Below, in pieces: positions 41,679 to 53,085 of a DNA stretch of 64,000 nt; within the stretch, counting starts at the first letter, position 1, and the number at the start of each line of letters is the position of its first letter. The position numbers and the translations under genes were made by a program. This DNA is from Massariosphaeria phaeospora (Eukaryota > Ascomycota > Dothideomycetes > Pleosporales): positions 1,240,001-1,304,000 of the forward strand of contig JAADJZ010000002.1 in assembly GCA_011032825.1 (NCBI GenBank), read 5' to 3'. The notes under the pieces are model-generated. The model saw only the letters and a program-made list of their open reading frames with translations, did not search any database and had not been told where the DNA came from.

Positions 41679-43873
41679 GCTTCATGGAGAGAGCAAGACA
41701 GACTAACTGCGGCTTTGGAACCAAGTAGGGCCCCTCTAACGCAGAATGCTCCAGAACATGAACGTTGTTCTGGTCTTGTCCTCTGATCCTGATATCGGTC
41801 TCACAACACCTGATTGTATACAGTAGAGCAACTAAGGTACCAACGGAACGTGCATTGCGACTGGATAGCTGGACTGACTCGGGCGCCGAAAAGTAGGACT
41901 CGACAAAGGCGTAAACGGTATTGACGCAAAGAATGATATTCTAAAACGATAAGGAATAAAATCCAGTACCACAGGGCTGCGCTGGAGCTTTCTCCATTAT
42001 TGGCTCCTGCTATGAGATGCCAGATAGCGTCCCCAGTGTCTCCTGCTATCACTCTGGCAAACGTGTAACTAGCCTTTTTCATCAACTCCGTAGCGCCCTT
42101 TTTGTGATTCCTAGTTATCGCATAGCTCAGGCGGTGCAGATCGTCCTCCACTGGCACTTGGTCAGTTCGGGCAGGCATTGTGGATTAGCTGTCAGCTTCG
42201 TGGCGAGTTCTTAGAAGGCTCCACGACTTTGAGTTATTCGGTTAAGCGGCATTGGGTAGAGAAGGAGGAGAAGACGCAGTGCTAGAGGCACAGATTTCGG
42301 AGGCGTAGGTGCTCAACCTGTTAAGTCCAACCCTCTGCATCGCTGCGAGCTTCGGCCTCGCCTAAGTGTTCAATGGACGAGCCCAACGCTCTAGACCTGT
42401 CAGTTATGGATGAACCGTGAATAGGAGAGAGGGCAGATTGTAGAGGCGTAAGATTTAACTTTGTAGACGTAAATTGAGTAAGTCTATTTCTAGGCGTCGC
42501 CCGTAAGTGCCTAGCTCTTTTAAGCTGACAACGAGCCGTCTCAACGCTACAGGGTGTTTATTTTGCTGAAGAGGAGCACGTTAGAGGAAGACACACTCTT
42601 GCGGAAACCAGATCTCCAGAACTAAGGCTGAGCACTGCTGCGTTAGATAATCCTTTTAGCGGCGTGCAGATTCACCTCTTTAGTTCCAGAGATTCCGCTT
42701 CTGTAAGAGGATGCACCGCTAGGGGCACTGTGCGACGGCGGCAACGCGCCGGAACTGACCGTTGAGTGAATGGAGACTTGCCGGGTTCAACCAAGCGTTC
42801 GAAGAACTGGCCTGCCGCTCCAAACTTGTATTGTGTGTACGCAGAAAGCTCAAGGGGGAAAGGAGCATATGTCAAGGTCGTCCGCGGCAATGAAGGAGCT
42901 CGGGCAAGTGTCGAGGCTCGTGCACGGATACGGGCTGTCAACTGAGAGGAGAGATGTTGTAGGAGTTCACGAAGCCGTCAGTGAGCTGTCGCAGCGGATC
43001 TAGCTACGTACTAAGGCACACGCTACAGGTGTTAGACGGAGTGTCTAGGCTGGTACGCTGGCACTAACTGTCAACGGGTTGTCTCAACGTCCTAGGTCGT
43101 CAGACTAGATGCGTAGAAGATAGCAGGGGAAGATGCAATACCAGAGAGTGAAAGCTGCGATAGTGCAGGGACACAGGCGGAGTGCTCTGAGGCGCTGTGG
43201 GGGTCGACCAAGCTGTTAACAGGCTGTCTCAACGGTCTAGGGGAATCTAGCCACGCACCTAAAACGGATTGAGCGACATAGAATATAATAGAAAAAGACG
43301 CAGGCCAGAAGTTCATAGTCGCGGTGATAGGCAGCGTGTTTAGGCTGGCGCGCGAGCTGCCACCCGAAAGGAGAGGCGCTCCGGGGTCCACCCAGGCTGT
43401 CAATGAGCAAGCCCAAGGCCTCAGGATAACTTAGATATATCCCTGAAGCGCACTGCCGGAGACACCAAGCGGTGACGATGCACTTACTCAGGCAGAGTGT
43501 TCAGGGCGGTGCGCGGGAGGAGAGGCGCCCTGGGGCCCACCCAAGCTGCCCACAAGCAGCCCCAACGCCCCAGAACAATGCAGATAAGTGAATGAAGCCG
43601 CACTGTCAGAGGCGAAAAGATGCGATGCTGCAAGTGATCAGCCAGTGCGTCCAGCCCTATGCATCATGCATCGATGATGCGGGCAGGGGTCACGGGCTGG
43701 GCAGGCCAGGCCAGTTCGGGCTTGGGCTTGGAGCAACCGCGCCCGTCCCGCGTCGCCGAGTCCGCCGTCAGTGAATCTTCCCCAACCTTAATCTCATTCC
43801 CCCTCTCTCCCCCACCACACCGTCTCCCAGTGAAAGCAAACCACGCGCCGCCTTGCGGCTGCTCACCGCCAGC
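41679..43873. other. Intergenic region with degenerate tandem repeats
   Basis: 2.2 kb without a supported gene. The tandem array lies at 42880-43600, with weaker related sequence near 42300-42420. The final 250 bases are C-rich and probably the promoter and 5' UTR of the Hos3 gene. Confidence 0.5.
42880..43600. repeat. Degenerate tandem repeat, units of about 145-185 bp
   Basis: Landmark CTGT(C/T)AACGGGTTGTCTCAACG-like followed by TCCTAGG recurs at 43068, 43212, 43396 and 43545, each preceded by GGGTC(C/G)ACC(C/A)A. The last unit is GC-rich (GCTGCCCACAAGCAGCCCC), the others carry transitions at the same positions. Confidence 0.65.
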
Positions 43874-46800
43874 ATGCAGAGGCAACAGCCCCCTCCCCGT
43901 CCGGGCGATTCACGCGACGGCGCGCCCCAAGCCGGACGGCTGTCAACAAACAGCAGTGATGCGAACCTCCTGTCCCACTCGCTGCAGCGCCTCTCCCTCA
44001 ACGGGGCTGCGAACACGCCGCTGCCCCTCTCCCCGGGTCTGCATTCACCGCAGCACCGCTCGGACCGCTACCGAGTTCCCTCGTCCCCCGGGTTTCCCCC
44101 AAGCCCTCTGCGCAGGAGCCCCAGCGTCATGAGTCTCAACCGTTCTTCTTCGCCAGCACTCGGGAAAAAATCGTCCACCACCTCTCTGCGCGGCGACCTC
44201 CCTGGCACCCCTCGCGCCAGTTCTTCTCTGTCTCGACGGTCCTCGTTCAATCCCGCCCACTTCTCGCCAATGGCGCCCAAACGACCCCTCGCCCCGCAGG
44301 CCGAGGAGAAACCACCACTTCGCGCGTACGACGTCGCCGCAGATTACTTTCGAAAAGAGCTGGCTACAAACCACTATGCAACAGCAACAGTCAAGGCTGA
44401 CACTGTTGTCATACTCCACGACCAGTGCTACGGGCACCGGTATTCTAGGCCCTCCAAGCAGAATGCGCGCCAACGGGCAGAGACGTTGGCAGCTCTCCCT
44501 GAGCGTCCGGAGCGGCTACTTGCCACAACCCTGGGGGTGTCTGCTGCCTATGTGCGACTGGGCCAAAGGCACCGTGAGGGCAGCCATCCGCCACACCCCA
44601 ACAGCGCGCCACCTGAGCGGCTCCCGTTCCACATCCGCAAATCGTCACGCGTTGTGGAGATAACTTCTGAAGTCGTGACCAATGTGCATGGTCGGGATTG
44701 GATGGCGGAACTGAAGACGCTTTGCAACGATGCACAGCGCAAATGCGAAGGAGACGGAGATGAGCTTGCTCGGACTGAAGAAGAAGCAGTTCCAGGCAAA
44801 AAGCCATTTCACCAAGGCGACTTGTACCTCAACTCAAGATCGCTAGAGGCTTTCCAAGGCGCCCTCGGCGGCGTCTTGGACGCTGTTGATGCTGTTTTCC
44901 AAAACAGCGGCATTTCGCGAGCATTTGTGTCTGTTCGCCCACCAGGCCACCACTGCTCAGCGGACTGGCCATCCGGATTCTGTTGGCTAAACAACGTACA
45001 TGTTGGCATTGAGCATGCCATCATGAAGTACGACCTCACACATGCAGCCATCATCGACTTCGATCTGCACCACGGTGATGGCTCGCAATCGATCGCCTGG
45101 GCTCGAAACAAGAAGGCCAACGAGGCAATCTACAACAAGAAGACAGGCAACTGGGATCTCGTGCCGGAATGGAAGAAATTCCCCAACATCGGCTATTTCT
45201 CCTTGCACGACATAAACTCTTTCCCGTGCGAGTGGGGCGACGAGGCAAAGGTCCAGGGAGCCAGCATTTGCGTGGACAATGCGCACAACCAGGCCGTATG
45301 GAACCTCCATTTGCAAACATGGAAGTCGGATCAGCCAGAGGAATTCTGGCGCCTCTATGAGGACCGTTACCTCAAGCTCCTGGACAAGGCCCGAGACTAC
45401 TTGGAGCTCCAAACACATCGACTCCAGCATGCACCGCAACGATCAAAGGCAAAACCACCCAAGGGCGCCATATTCGTGTCTGCAGGTTTCGACGCCAGCG
45501 AGTTCGAGGAGTCTGGTATGCAGCGACATGCCGTGAACGTTCCGACTGACTTCTACGCTCGTTTCACGCAAGACATCGTTCGCTTATCAAAAGAGCCCAA
45601 CACCAGTGTCGAAAGCCGGGTCATCTCAGTTCTTGAAGGTGGTTACAGTGACCAAGCCCTAGCCAGTGGGGTGCTTAGCCACATCAGCGGCCTTTGCGAT
45701 GAAGAGCCCCCCGTTCCGTACAATCCTTTTACTACGCAACAGCCAGTGCCAGGGTCTCCATCTAAGAGTTACGATCCGCAGTGGTGGTCTAAAGACAGCG
45801 TGCATGAGCTCGTGAAATGGACTGATTCAGAGGTCGCTGGGAAGAATGCGCAGAAAGCTGATCCGAAGCACTTCTCATCACCGACGCATGCATCGGTTGC
45901 TAAAGCCGTGCACCCGACCAGAATGCAGCGGACCATCTCGGACAACTTCGCAAGCTCATTGAGAGCACCAACACCACCTCCCCCAGAGGTGGACTGGGCA
46001 ACGGCCGCGCATGCTCTGAGCCAGCTTCTAATACCGTCAGACCGACCAACACGAAGTCTTCTCCCCGAGGAACTGCCCATGCTCAAGCCTAAGATAGAGC
46101 AGCCCGCAGCTTATGTTGACCCAGCTGGACGCAATTTGCGCAATAGAGGGCCCGTGAATAACAAGAACATCACCGCTGGCAGCTCTGGTGATGAGCAGGC
46201 AGCAAGGCAGTCGACAGTTCATTCGACTGGTGTGACAGGGCCTTCTACGCGTGAGACTAGAGCAAGTCGGCGGAAAACATTAGCGGGTGTGCCCACCGAG
46301 GAGCCTCCAATAACCACGCGCTCGGCCTCGCGACGCACGAGTATCGCCTCAGTGAGCGAATCTGTCTATGAAGACATGGCAAACACAAGCGGTGGATTCA
46401 TGGCCGTGCCCAGTCAGCAAACCGTCAAATCCGAACCATCTACCAAACAAGTTCCGTCTTCGGTGCCATCCAACGGAGTGCATGTCAAGAAGGCGAGAAG
46501 CACTACGGCCACTGCATCCAGGATACCAAAGAACGCACCGCCAGTGCCGCGCGTGCCTTCTGGATACGTCACAAAACCAGTTGCTGAGAAGACAAGCGAG
46601 AATGGCACGGTGGACAAGATGGCTACAGGGGTTCAACGTATCAAGCTAAAGATGCCGTCGAAAGAAGAACACGATGCGAGGGAACGAGGCAAGACTATGG
46701 ATGCAAAAGAGCCGACTGCTGCAAAGCTCACGCGAAAGCCCGCTGCTGCTCGCGCTACAAAGACAGCTACCAAGCCCACGACGAAGAAGGGTCCCAGTCG

Positions 46801-47509
46801 ACCATCCAAGGCTCCAACTCCCCTGTCTGCTATTGAGGCATACCCTCCGGTGCCCTATGTTGAGAAGCCAGCAGTGGAAAAGGCAGTTTCGCCGCCGTTG
46901 GAGCAGCCTCAACCTTCACTCCCAGGTCAGACTCCGACTGTGCTGGAACAACGCGTGCTACCAACGGGAGGGTCCAGCGTTGCCCCCATCGCAGTCCCGA
47001 ACTCACGCCGTTCATTAATCGATCCGGTTGCCATGCCGCTGACAGAGCCGATGGACATCGACCAGCTTCCACGGCCCGCGGTTTTGCAGACTATCGTCCA
47101 GATGCCCACGACTGCGTCTCCGCCGCGCCCAGACAGTCCGCCACCGCCACCACCCGCAGCGATGCCGCAATTCGCTAACGCTGGCATTCTCTCTTCTGGC
47201 TCGTCTTCGCTGATAGGGTCGCAGCCGTCAAAGCAGCCGTCGCAGACTTCTGCTCCGCTTCAGTGGCGTCCGACGCCTACAAATGCACCGGCCAGACCGG
47301 CAGTGAACCCACTATCTCCAGCTAGTAAGCGCAGCGACTTGCCGGTCTTCTCTGCCAACGGTCCGATTCCATTCGCTCCGAACCCGGCTACCGCGAGCAA
47401 CAGTAGCTTGGCTCCACATACCCAGAGTACTGCGAGCGACACAAGCATGCCCACAATCGAGAGCGAGAGCGAGGATATCTGGGAGGTGCCGGACACGCCA
47501 ACTCGTTGA
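43874..47509 (+). CDS. hos3: Hos3-type class II histone deacetylase
   Basis: Intronless, 1211 aa from the ATG of MQRQQPPPRPGDS; the frame is open a few codons upstream without ATG. The Ser/Pro-rich N-terminal 150 residues are disordered. The arginase-like deacetylase domain spans about 160-620: HDQCYGHRYSRP, LPERPERLLAT, FVSVRPPGHHCSADWPSGFCW with LNNVHVGIEHA (tandem His and GFCWLNN), IIDFDLHHGDGSQSIAW (zinc Asp and His), AGFDASEFEESGMQ (zinc Asp), and VISVLEGGYSDQAL (catalytic Tyr). Insertions between strands (KKTGNWDLVPEWKK) are typical of Hos3. The 600-residue tail is low complexity with KPPKGA-like and AT-hook-like basic patches. Family role: lysine deacetylation of histones, often acting as a homodimer. 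Confidence 0.9.
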   Translation: MQRQQPPPRPGDSRDGAPQAGRLSTNSSDANLLSHSLQRLSLNGAANTPLPLSPGLHSPQHRSDRYRVPSSPGFPPSPLRRSPSVMSLNRSSSPALGKKSSTTSLRGDLPGTPRASSSLSRRSSFNPAHFSPMAPKRPLAPQAEEKPPLRAYDVAADYFRKELATNHYATATVKADTVVILHDQCYGHRYSRPSKQNARQRAETLAALPERPERLLATTLGVSAAYVRLGQRHREGSHPPHPNSAPPERLPFHIRKSSRVVEITSEVVTNVHGRDWMAELKTLCNDAQRKCEGDGDELARTEEEAVPGKKPFHQGDLYLNSRSLEAFQGALGGVLDAVDAVFQNSGISRAFVSVRPPGHHCSADWPSGFCWLNNVHVGIEHAIMKYDLTHAAIIDFDLHHGDGSQSIAWARNKKANEAIYNKKTGNWDLVPEWKKFPNIGYFSLHDINSFPCEWGDEAKVQGASICVDNAHNQAVWNLHLQTWKSDQPEEFWRLYEDRYLKLLDKARDYLELQTHRLQHAPQRSKAKPPKGAIFVSAGFDASEFEESGMQRHAVNVPTDFYARFTQDIVRLSKEPNTSVESRVISVLEGGYSDQALASGVLSHISGLCDEEPPVPYNPFTTQQPVPGSPSKSYDPQWWSKDSVHELVKWTDSEVAGKNAQKADPKHFSSPTHASVAKAVHPTRMQRTISDNFASSLRAPTPPPPEVDWATAAHALSQLLIPSDRPTRSLLPEELPMLKPKIEQPAAYVDPAGRNLRNRGPVNNKNITAGSSGDEQAARQSTVHSTGVTGPSTRETRASRRKTLAGVPTEEPPITTRSASRRTSIASVSESVYEDMANTSGGFMAVPSQQTVKSEPSTKQVPSSVPSNGVHVKKARSTTATASRIPKNAPPVPRVPSGYVTKPVAEKTSENGTVDKMATGVQRIKLKMPSKEEHDARERGKTMDAKEPTAAKLTRKPAAARATKTATKPTTKKGPSRPSKAPTPLSAIEAYPPVPYVEKPAVEKAVSPPLEQPQPSLPGQTPTVLEQRVLPTGGSSVAPIAVPNSRRSLIDPVAMPLTEPMDIDQLPRPAVLQTIVQMPTTASPPRPDSPPPPPPAAMPQFANAGILSSGSSSLIGSQPSKQPSQTSAPLQWRPTPTNAPARPAVNPLSPASKRSDLPVFSANGPIPFAPNPATASNSSLAPHTQSTASDTSMPTIESESEDIWEVPDTPTR

Positions 47510-48673
47510 ATCCTTTTTTTTGTTATCCTTTTAGTCGTTGTTCCAAGCACCCATCGCGCGATCTGACGCCATGCAAGATATGGGCTGCCTTGTCTGGCAT
47601 CCCTGGACGGAGCACACGGAAAGCGAAGATAAGCCCTCTAATTGCACAGGTTTCCTACTGAAACACCAGCGAAGCGGTCTTTTGTATGGCTATCGTGGGC
47701 GTGGGTGCGGGCGCGGGCATTGCGCAGCTACGACTCTGGTTCGATTCGCCGAAGCCGTTGCGAGGCATTGTCGCCCGGCTGTGCGCCATCTCATTTCCCT
47801 AGCTTCCCATCCTATCCAGCCTTTTCTTCTGAACCCATTGTCAGCCAAGCCTGCTTGTAATAATAGGGACCCAGACGCTACTCCTCATTTCTCTTCTCTT
47901 CTTGTACGTTGCGGCAGGATCTCGAGGGCTTGGTTTGGTGGCGTGCTTCCTTGTCAGTGGTTTTCAGCTAGTCATTATACCCGCATGCCCCTTTCTTGCG
48001 CATGGCTTTTGGCGGAGTTTTGCTTGTTTGTTTGTTTCGCAGGAGGAGGTACGCGAGGATGTACGATGAATAGATATGGAGATGGATGTAGGTGCGGTAA
48101 TTAGTGACTGGATGGACGCGGTTGCGGAATCTCTGGCCTTCTCTGTCGCTTGCAGTTTACTTGGAGAAGGTAGCCCCGTGCCTATGTGTATGGAATAAAT
48201 GCTTCTTGTCCCAAAAACACATACTTGACCACGAGCTGTCAACGTATTTATCTTGCATATCTCCCTTCCTTATTATATTGACCTAGTTACCTTTATCGGT
48301 AACTACAACTGCGGAGATGGTATCCACTATCCACCCATTTTTACTGCAGCATCAGGACCACTATTTACAGCATTACTAATATGCATCGCTTTCGCAATGG
48401 AAGACATTGCTTTGATTGCCTTAACCGCACCAAGAAAGCGTCTGCTATTCGCCGTATCGCTAGTTGGTTGGCACAACTACGACGCTTGAGTTGGGTGTCA
48501 CCGCTAGATAAGGGAATATATCAGCAGAGGTTTATCGATACTGGATTGGATTGGATTGAGGGGATAACTACGGAGGAGACGAGGCGGTAAATACCTTTAC
48601 AGCAGAGACCTGCGCTACAGCGGAGAAGGCGACTGGAGCGCGAAGAGTTGGTACTGGATGCCAAGATAGAGGT

Positions 48674-49010
48674 TCAGCGCGGTAGCGGATGTAGCTTGTG
48701 CTCGGCCCAAGGTTTCTTCCAAAACTCTTGTGGAGATTGCGCGTGCGCCGCAATCTGGAAGGTTTTTGAAAGAGCCCTTGCGCCCGGTAGTGCCTTTGGG
48801 CATTGGCTTCCCATCAACTCCTTGCTGCTGTCCTCTTTGGTGATCCACTGCACGGCGTTCGTTAGAGGCCAGTCTGGCGGGGGGGCGGGGGAGGCACGTA
48901 CGTAGAAGCGGTGCCACCGGTCGTCGCGAAAGCCAATCGCATCCTGCACCTCTGCGTCTTGGAATTCATGTAGATGATGGAACGACGGCCCTCGTACCTG
49001 GGGTCATTGA
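48674..49010 (-). pseudogene. Possible orphan exon or relic
   Basis: After a possible CCCCAG acceptor the frame reads VRGPSFHHLHEFQDAEVQDA, IGFRDDRWHRFYV, PPPDWPLTNAVQWITKEDSS and ends ...WKKPWAEHKLHPLPR. There is no in-frame ATG before the upstream stop. The sequence looks protein-like, but an opposite-strand frame (48648-48905) is equally open. Unknown family. Confidence 0.25.
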
Positions 49011-49501
49011 AGTTTTCGCAAAGCTTGCTGCGGGGAGCGCGCAGGATGTTGGAGGACGATTGCGGTCGCGGGGATGAATGTGGAGTTTGTTGGAAATAGA
49101 GGACGTGCGCTGTGTGAGGAATCGAGAGACAATTTTCGGAGAAACCTTGGGCCCGAGTAGCTAGATGCATAATAGTGTCAGCGCTAACGGCCTCGAACTA
49201 CCGACTTGACCTGATGAACAACGGCAAAGATAAGCAACCTCAATTCTTCTACTCCTCTTCAACCTGTGTCTAACTCCTTGAAACCTTCCCGTTCGATTCT
49301 CTTTCATTTGACGCCCTTCCGTCCAAGCGACTGTGCGTAAGCCGTCCCTCTTTCGCTCAGGTCCGCGTAACCAAGGCCAAATGACGACCCTCCTCTTCCG
49401 TGGTCCCGTTCGGTACCTATAATGCTGCACACTTGGTGGATTCCGGAACTGTGCTATGTTCTCTCGCTCTCGCTTGGCTAATCGCAGTCTTCGACACATA
49501 T

Positions 49502-50060
49502 TCATCCGTCTCGCACCCTACTCCCTCGAACGTGATAGCAGGGTCTGTTCTCGATCTGCTCGACGAGGCGATACAGCTCCCGTGCGCTGTCGAATGTGAA
49601 CGGGCCGGTTCGTTTGTCGTCTTGCTGTTGTAGGAAGGCGCTGTCGACTGGGCAGTATCCGAGTGTTGGAGCCAAGATGGACGTTTGTGTGGGAGAAGAG
49701 AAAACAGACAAGAATAAGATATCATAGGAGTTATCTTGACGAAGTGTGGTTCTGAGAGCTCCAAAAACGAACCACCCACTCAGCTCGCCTTTATCCAATT
49801 CTCAAGCGTACAGCGTCTCGTTCTCGGCGTTCATGTCGCGATACAGCTAATCTAGATGCTTCGCTCGCGCTTCAGAGGTTTGGAGGGAGGTCGTCATGTC
49901 CTGGGCAATTGACGCCCTGCAGTTACAGAGCGCATCAAGAGTGGTCTTTGCGCAGCAAACAAATGAGGCTCTCCTGGCTATGAGCTCGCGAAAACTTCTC
50001 ACACCCTCGAGCGCCTCGTCTTCTAGGGGCCGTCATCAAGTAGAAGGACCACACTATCGC
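49502..50060 (-). pseudogene. Relic of a coding sequence with two in-frame stops
   Basis: One minus frame stays coherent from about 50060 to 49502: FRELIARRASFVCCAKTTLDAL, IAQDMTTSLQTSEARAKHLD, then TAG (49847-49849), LYRDMNAENETLYA, then TGA (49802-49804), ELDKGELSGWFVFGALRTTL, and LAPTLGYCPVDSAFLQQQDD with FTFDSARELYRLVEQIENRP. Composition and helix patterning look like a real protein across both stops, which fit Gln (CAG to TAG) and Arg/Trp codons. I do not recognise the family. Confidence 0.4.
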
Positions 50061-51512
50061 GGACTGACTTTTGGTTTCAACTCATATTCCTAGCAGGGTC
50101 TAAGGGGTCGCTCTCCTCCCCTGGCCGCTGGACTCACGACGTTTGTTCAGAGGCTTGACTCTCCGCAGCCGGCACTCGCTCTGGACCTAGACTAGAAGGA
50201 TATGGCACAAGGGATCTCTTAAAACGATGTGGAGAGATGTTTGCAACACCAAGTTCTTCAAGCATGCGATAAACGGCTCCGTCATGACGACCGTACGGAA
50301 ACATGCAGAGCACGCGTGCTAAGCCAGGCTGGGTCCAACGTTCCGGTCACTATACCTGTCCTTGGCTCTCTCTTTGGGTACGACCGAAAGTGTCTTGGAG
50401 CCTCTCTAGTATTGATCCTCTAGGCCGGATTCTATTGCGAATACTCCTGACATTCTTTATCCCTGCATCTCTGTTGAGTTTAAAGAAGATAGCCCTACAG
50501 GCGCCAGAGCCATGTACGTTGCATCAAATTACTACCTTGAAAGACAGTGCAGTGCAGCGTGCATGAATATCATGTCGCCTCTGAACTGGTAGCTGGTTCA
50601 AGACGGCGATCCGCACTTTTTGTGCATGGCTGTTGGGGAGGTTTGTTTGTTCTACAGGAGCTGCTTGAGGAAGAACTATAGACATGGACATGGGTGCAAT
50701 GATGTTTGGATAAACAGGCCCTCCGTTTCGAGTTCTGCACCTTGCGTCCACAAGTTTGAAGTATTAGCTGGCATACGTGAATCAATCGGTTGCAGCGGCC
50801 GACGTCGACAAAATACCCAACAGGTCATACCGATACCCCGCCTCCTGCGCCATGCTGCCATTTCCGTTTCTCCCTAATCCATTGCTAGCGCTAAGACGAC
50901 GCAAGAGACAACTGGTGCAGAGCTGCATTGGCCGTTGACACAAGACCTCGCGGACGCCTCGCTGCCCGCTTTCATGCAGGGCAGGGCAAAGTGCGGGGGC
51001 GGAGACGCCAGTGATCCTTGCTAGCACCACCACCACCGGTGTTGCAACACATGCGGGGTGACGTAGCCGTGTTTGTTGCGCCGTTTAAGTCTCCACAGGT
51101 CGCCCTCCTCGCCGCATCAGCTCTCCCTGCTCTGCCCAACACTGCTTTCGACAATCGAGCTCACTGCCTCTACCTGCTCTGCTGTAAGCATTTCCTGGGC
51201 GGTAGGTGCAAAATCCAGCGTGAATCGGTGGTTGATCACACGGACAGGTTGAGCTCTGCTTGAAATTCGGCTGGCTGTTGCCTGGAGCGAGTGTGAAGTG
51301 AGACACCTGACGGGAACTCGGACGCGGCACGGCACGGCTAACGTACGTCACGCAGGATACAAAGCTCTCGTCGCTCGCCCTCTTACCTTTGTACACGACA
51401 CAACTCGAGTCAAGTCGAATCCCATCCTACATCACCCACCCACCTGCTCTGCTCTGCTCTGAACGAAGCCTTCTGTCCAGCTTCTCAGCTTCTCAACTTC
51501 AGCTTCAGCAAC

Positions 51513-52694
51513 ATGCCTGAGAACGGCGTCACCACGAGCGCTGGCGACAGCGAGGGTCATTGGCGTAAGTCTTGCTCTTTTAACTGCGCAGCTGAATACA
51601 CGCATGCCCTCCTCCTACTACAATTGAGGATTGCTGCGTCCAATACCACACAGTGCAAACCGCCTCCTGTGCGTACTCCCGCTGACCCCACTTCCAGTCA
51701 ACCCCTTCGCCCGCCGCACCCACCACTCCGCCACCACCATCCTTATCTACAAGATCCTCACCCCCCTCACGTACATCCTCCTCGTCGCCACCAGCATCCT
51801 CTACACGTTTCACGCGCCCGCGCCCTCCTCCTCCGACCACGTCAAGCATGGCAAGCACGGCAAACACGGCAAACACTCCCCCTCCGTCCACCACACCCAC
51901 CCCGCCCACACCATCTTCGGGCAAAACGCCCCCACGCCCTTCGCTCAAAACAGCATCATAACCTCCCTCTACTGGCTCGCCCTCTTCCTGCTCCAACCCT
52001 TCTACCTCGCCGCGCTATACCGCTCCTCCAACCCCGCCTGGCTGCACCCCGCCCTCAACCTCGCGTCCCACTACATCGCGCACAACCTGCTGCTGTTCGG
52101 CTTCCTGCACCTGTGGACCCGCAGCCACTTCTGGCTTGCCGAGCTGCTGCTCGTGCTCAACTTCGCCAACCTGAGCATCGCGTATTTCCGGCACTCAACG
52201 AGCCCGCGCGTGCTGCATGTGGGCGTTCTGGCGGGCCCGCTGGCGTGGACGTTCGTCGGCTTGTACTGGGTGGGTGCGCGCGCGGTCGGCAGCGATGCGC
52301 TGCCAGCGCGCATTGTGGCGAATGTCTTCATCTGGGGTTATCTGGCCTACGGCGTTTTCTTCCTGGTGGCGTTCAAGGACTACACTATGGGGTTTGCCTT
52401 GAGCGTTCTGTCGTTCTGTACGTTTTGCCTTCATTTGTTCAATCCCCTTCTCTGTTCCTGCCATCTATGCACATACATATGCTAACCCTGTTTCCAGCAA
52501 CCGGCGTCGGCCAATTCCTCACCAACATCCCCATCCTGCACATCCAATGGATCTTCGCCTTCACTATCGGCGCCCTGCTCTTCACGCTGTCAGTCCTCGT
52601 TGGCGTGCCGTCGCTGCTTGGTCGCGACCCAGTTGCGCGTGGCGCTGTCGTCGACCAGGATCGCGAGCGCGCGCCGCTGCTCGATGACGAGTAA
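51513..52694 (+). CDS. DUF1774-type multi-pass membrane protein
   Basis: Exons 51513-51564, 51698-52417, 52498-52694 (52+720+197 nt), 322 aa. A short hydrophilic N-terminus (MPENGVTTSAGDSEGHW) leads into NPFARRTHHSATTILIYKIL, the characteristic opening of fungal DUF1774 proteins. About seven hydrophobic helices follow: LTPLTYILLVATSILYTF, ITSLYWLALFLLQPFYLAALY, SHYIAHNLLLFGFLHLW, HFWLAELLLVLNFANLSIAY, LHVGVLAGPLAWTFVGLYWV, ARIVANVFIWGYLAYGVFFLVAF, and LHIQWIFAFTIGALLFTLSV. A loop after helix 1 carries a KHGKHGKHGKH His/Lys repeat. The C-terminus is acidic (APLLDDE), resembling an endosomal sorting tail. Function of the family is not known to me. Confidence 0.75.
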   Translation: MPENGVTTSAGDSEGHWRKSCSFNCAAEYTHALLLLQLRIAASNTTQCKPPPVRTPADPTSSQPLRPPHPPLRHHHPYLQDPHPPHVHPPRRHQHPLHVSRARALLLRPRQAWQARQTRQTLPLRPPHPPRPHHLRAKRPHALRSKQHHNLPLLARPLPAPTLLPRRAIPLLQPRLAAPRPQPRVPLHRAQPAAVRLPAPVDPQPLLACRAAARAQLRQPEHRVFPALNEPARAACGRSGGPAGVDVRRLVLGGCARGRQRCAASAHCGECLHLGLSGLRRFLPGGVQGLHYGVCLERSVVLYVLPSFVQSPSLFLPSMHIHMLTLFPATGVGQFLTNIPILHIQWIFAFTIGALLFTLSVLVGVPSLLGRDPVARGAVVDQDRERAPLLDDE

Positions 52695-53085
52695 GTGTCT
52701 GAATCCAGACTTTTCTAGCAACGACAAGGCCGAAGTTTCGCTCAGACAGGCGGGCATGAGCGATCGGTTGCCTTTCTCAGTCTGGATTCACGGGTTGGGT
52801 TGGGTTTCGTATCTCTTTGCTTGGTACTTGGCCGGCTCAGTCTCAGTTGGGCTGATGGAGCTTTGGCGGATGCATGACGTTCACACTCATGTTTGCGCCC
52901 CCTTTTCATTCACAATGGTATCGGTTAGCCACCTACGCGCGGACGGACTCATGGGTTATGGCAACTCTAGGTAGAGCAATGCAATGGAATGGCATGGCAT
53001 GCAATGGTATTGCCTCAAACTCTACATCTCTCTATGCAAGCGCACCCCCGTATATGCAGTGTTTCATCATCGCCACCCCCTCCCC
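52695..53085. other. Convergent intergenic region
   Basis: 3' UTRs of the DUF1774 gene (+) and the tRNA-guanine transglycosylase gene (-). No gene. Confidence 0.5.

Larger units (their letters stand above)
47510..51512. other. Gene-poor 4-kb region with coding relics
   Basis: Between Hos3 and the DUF1774 gene. Contains two relic-like minus-strand stretches, described separately (48674-49010 and 49502-50060). Nothing else is supported; 48.2-48.6 kb is AT-rich. Confidence 0.45.

Noticed and set aside
36380..43600. Possible CRISPR-like arrays from the tandem repeats
   Set aside because: Units are 145-185 bp, degenerate and contiguous, without short identical repeats and unique spacers; the genome is eukaryotic.
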